In this document: one piece after another, positions 63,123-64,000 of the stretch | Layout of the letters: every line of letters starts with the position of its first letter | Numbering within the stretch: the stretch's first letter is position 1 | NCBI RefSeq assembly: GCF_021531895.1 | Contig: NZ_JAFBIX010000012.1 | Location: 1-64,000 of the forward strand | Length of the DNA stretch: 64,000 nucleotides | Direction: 5' to 3' | Origin: Faecalicatena contorta | Lineage (GTDB): Bacteria; Bacillota; Clostridia; Lachnospirales; Lachnospiraceae | Notes under the pieces: generated by a model | The model's input: only the letters and a program-made list of their open reading frames with translations | The model's database searches: none | What the model was told of the DNA's origin: nothing | Made by a program: the position numbers and the translations under genes

Positions 63123-64000
63123 CTATTTTTTAATCTTATCGTTTTCTTTAAATGGTTCATATGCAATTCCTGTCCATTCCAGACCAGCCTGTCCCGAGAA
63201 CTCCAGAACATTCAGTCTGACGCCATGTACTACGACAGAAAGGAAACACATAATAATGTTGAGGCCGTGTCCAATCAATACAACCACTACACCAAGAATT
63301 ATAAGCGGACCATGAAAACCTGCCGCTATTCCGTTAAAGCTCTGGGAAATGGCAAGACCTGCCATTCCAACCGCAAACAGACGGATATAACTCATTACAT
63401 TACCAAAACAGCTGATGGTATTTAAGAATACGGTAAACGCATCCGCGAGTCCTGCTTTGATTCCCTGTGCAAAGGTACGATCCGGAGCCATTCCTCCGAA
63501 GAGTACTACCGTAATAAATGCAACTCCAATGAGTGCAAATACCGGCTTAACGCTAATCTTCTCTCCGATTACCAGGTAAAGTGATAGCATATACATTGCA
63601 ATGATTGCTACGAGCCAACCTAAATCTGCCACCCAGCTTAAATTCTTCTCACCAATCTTTTTCTTGATAGAAATTAAACTTCCTAGCGCCATCTGAATTG
63701 CTCCGATGGAAAATGAGAACTTCATGATCGTGTTCTGCTGCGTCAGAGCCGTCACACCAAAGTACTCCGGATAATTGGCAAAATTAGGAATCACCATCGC
63801 CTTAAGAAGCGGAACTTCCATGGCCTTTTCCATACCAAACCATGTACCGGTAATCGCTCCCCATATAATGGTCGAAATCGATAGTACAAACAGTAAATAA
63901 ACTGTATTATCTCGTTTCTTTGTTTTCGCCACATACGCAATGGTTCCGATAAGAATGAGGAGACCATAACCAGCGTCGCCAATGATCATTGCAAAGAACA
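63123..64000 (-). CDS. ntpI: V-type ATP synthase subunit I, C-terminal part (cut by the window edge)
   Basis: The visible 292 or so residues are the membrane half of the a/I subunit: FFAMIIGDAGYGLL at the beginning and the essential Arg in VMSYIRLFAVGMAG (about 215 in the visible part). The cytoplasmic N-terminal half lies beyond position 64000. The order I-K at the end of the transcript implies that E, A, B and D subunit genes lie to the right, as in the Chlamydia-type arrangement. Confidence 0.93.
   Translation of the reverse strand, partial: FFAMIIGDAGYGLLILIGTIAYVAKTKKRDNTVYLLFVLSISTIIWGAITGTWFGMEKAMEVPLLKAMVIPNFANYPEYFGVTALTQQNTIMKFSFSIGAIQMALGSLISIKKKIGEKNLSWVADLGWLVAIIAMYMLSLYLVIGEKISVKPVFALIGVAFITVVLFGGMAPDRTFAQGIKAGLADAFTVFLNTISCFGNVMSYIRLFAVGMAGLAISQSFNGIAAGFHGPLIILGVVVVLIGHGLNIIMCFLSVVVHGVRLNVLEFSGQAGLEWTGIAYEPFKENDKIKK

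Overview
The window reads as a low-GC Gram-positive anaerobe of the Clostridia, most likely a gut Lachnospiraceae. The signs are three T-box leaders, two HrcA/CIRCE heat-shock operators, a non-discriminating AspRS with GatCAB, a Firmicutes-type GalT, a four-subunit 2-oxoacid:ferredoxin oxidoreductase, a V-type ATPase, and domain families (DUF4358, DUF4340, probably DUF5721) common in that group. The genus is inference. Almost every gene is on the minus strand. There is no CRISPR array, prophage or insertion sequence.

Layout. 0-0.5 kb: a T-box leader, probably Trp-specific (specifier UGG), for a gene beyond the left edge. 0.5-6.3 kb: a YitT membrane protein, dinB directly behind clpB with a CIRCE operator, and a C39-like peptidase. 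6.5-7.7 kb: tRNA-Pro and tRNA-Gly, then a 2-hydroxyacid dehydrogenase. 7.75-18.3 kb: a long minus-strand run with a surface-acylation set (SGNH hydrolase, DUF4358, MBOAT, DHHW protein), then an rRNA pseudouridine synthase, ligA, clpX, a subtilisin-like protease, a small coiled-coil protein and an LspA-like peptidase. 18.4-22 kb: a DUF5721-like gene, htpG with a perfect CIRCE, a broken flavodoxin-like gene and an ABC ATPase without its permease. 22-29.6 kb: a T-box-controlled operon of AspRS, a zinc-ribbon membrane protein and GatCAB, then a PurF-like protein without its glutaminase cysteine.

29.7-35.2 kb: a ClC channel and a Gld-type ABC system with a DUF4340 protein. 35.4-41 kb: a TetR regulator, fucO, galK-galT and an AraC regulator. 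41-47.5 kb: an ornithine-cyclodeaminase homologue, an IlvD/Edd dehydratase, a LysR regulator, a frameshifted POT peptide transporter and an M24 peptidase, probably a peptide-use cluster. 47.6-53.5 kb: an AIM24 protein, a hendecad-repeat coiled coil, and porCDAB with a sodium-dependent transporter. 53.6-56.8 kb: a HAD phosphatase and a CstA transporter behind a T-box. 56.9-62.5 kb: a six-gene operon of a MetNIQ-like importer, an opine dehydrogenase homologue, an Asp/Glu racemase homologue and an aminotransferase. 62.6-64 kb: V-ATPase subunits K and I, with Na+-site residues in K.

The least explained parts are the opine dehydrogenase operon, the PurF paralogue with a dead glutaminase site, the T-box in front of cstA, the palindrome over the clpB promoter, and the IlvD/OCD/POT cluster.
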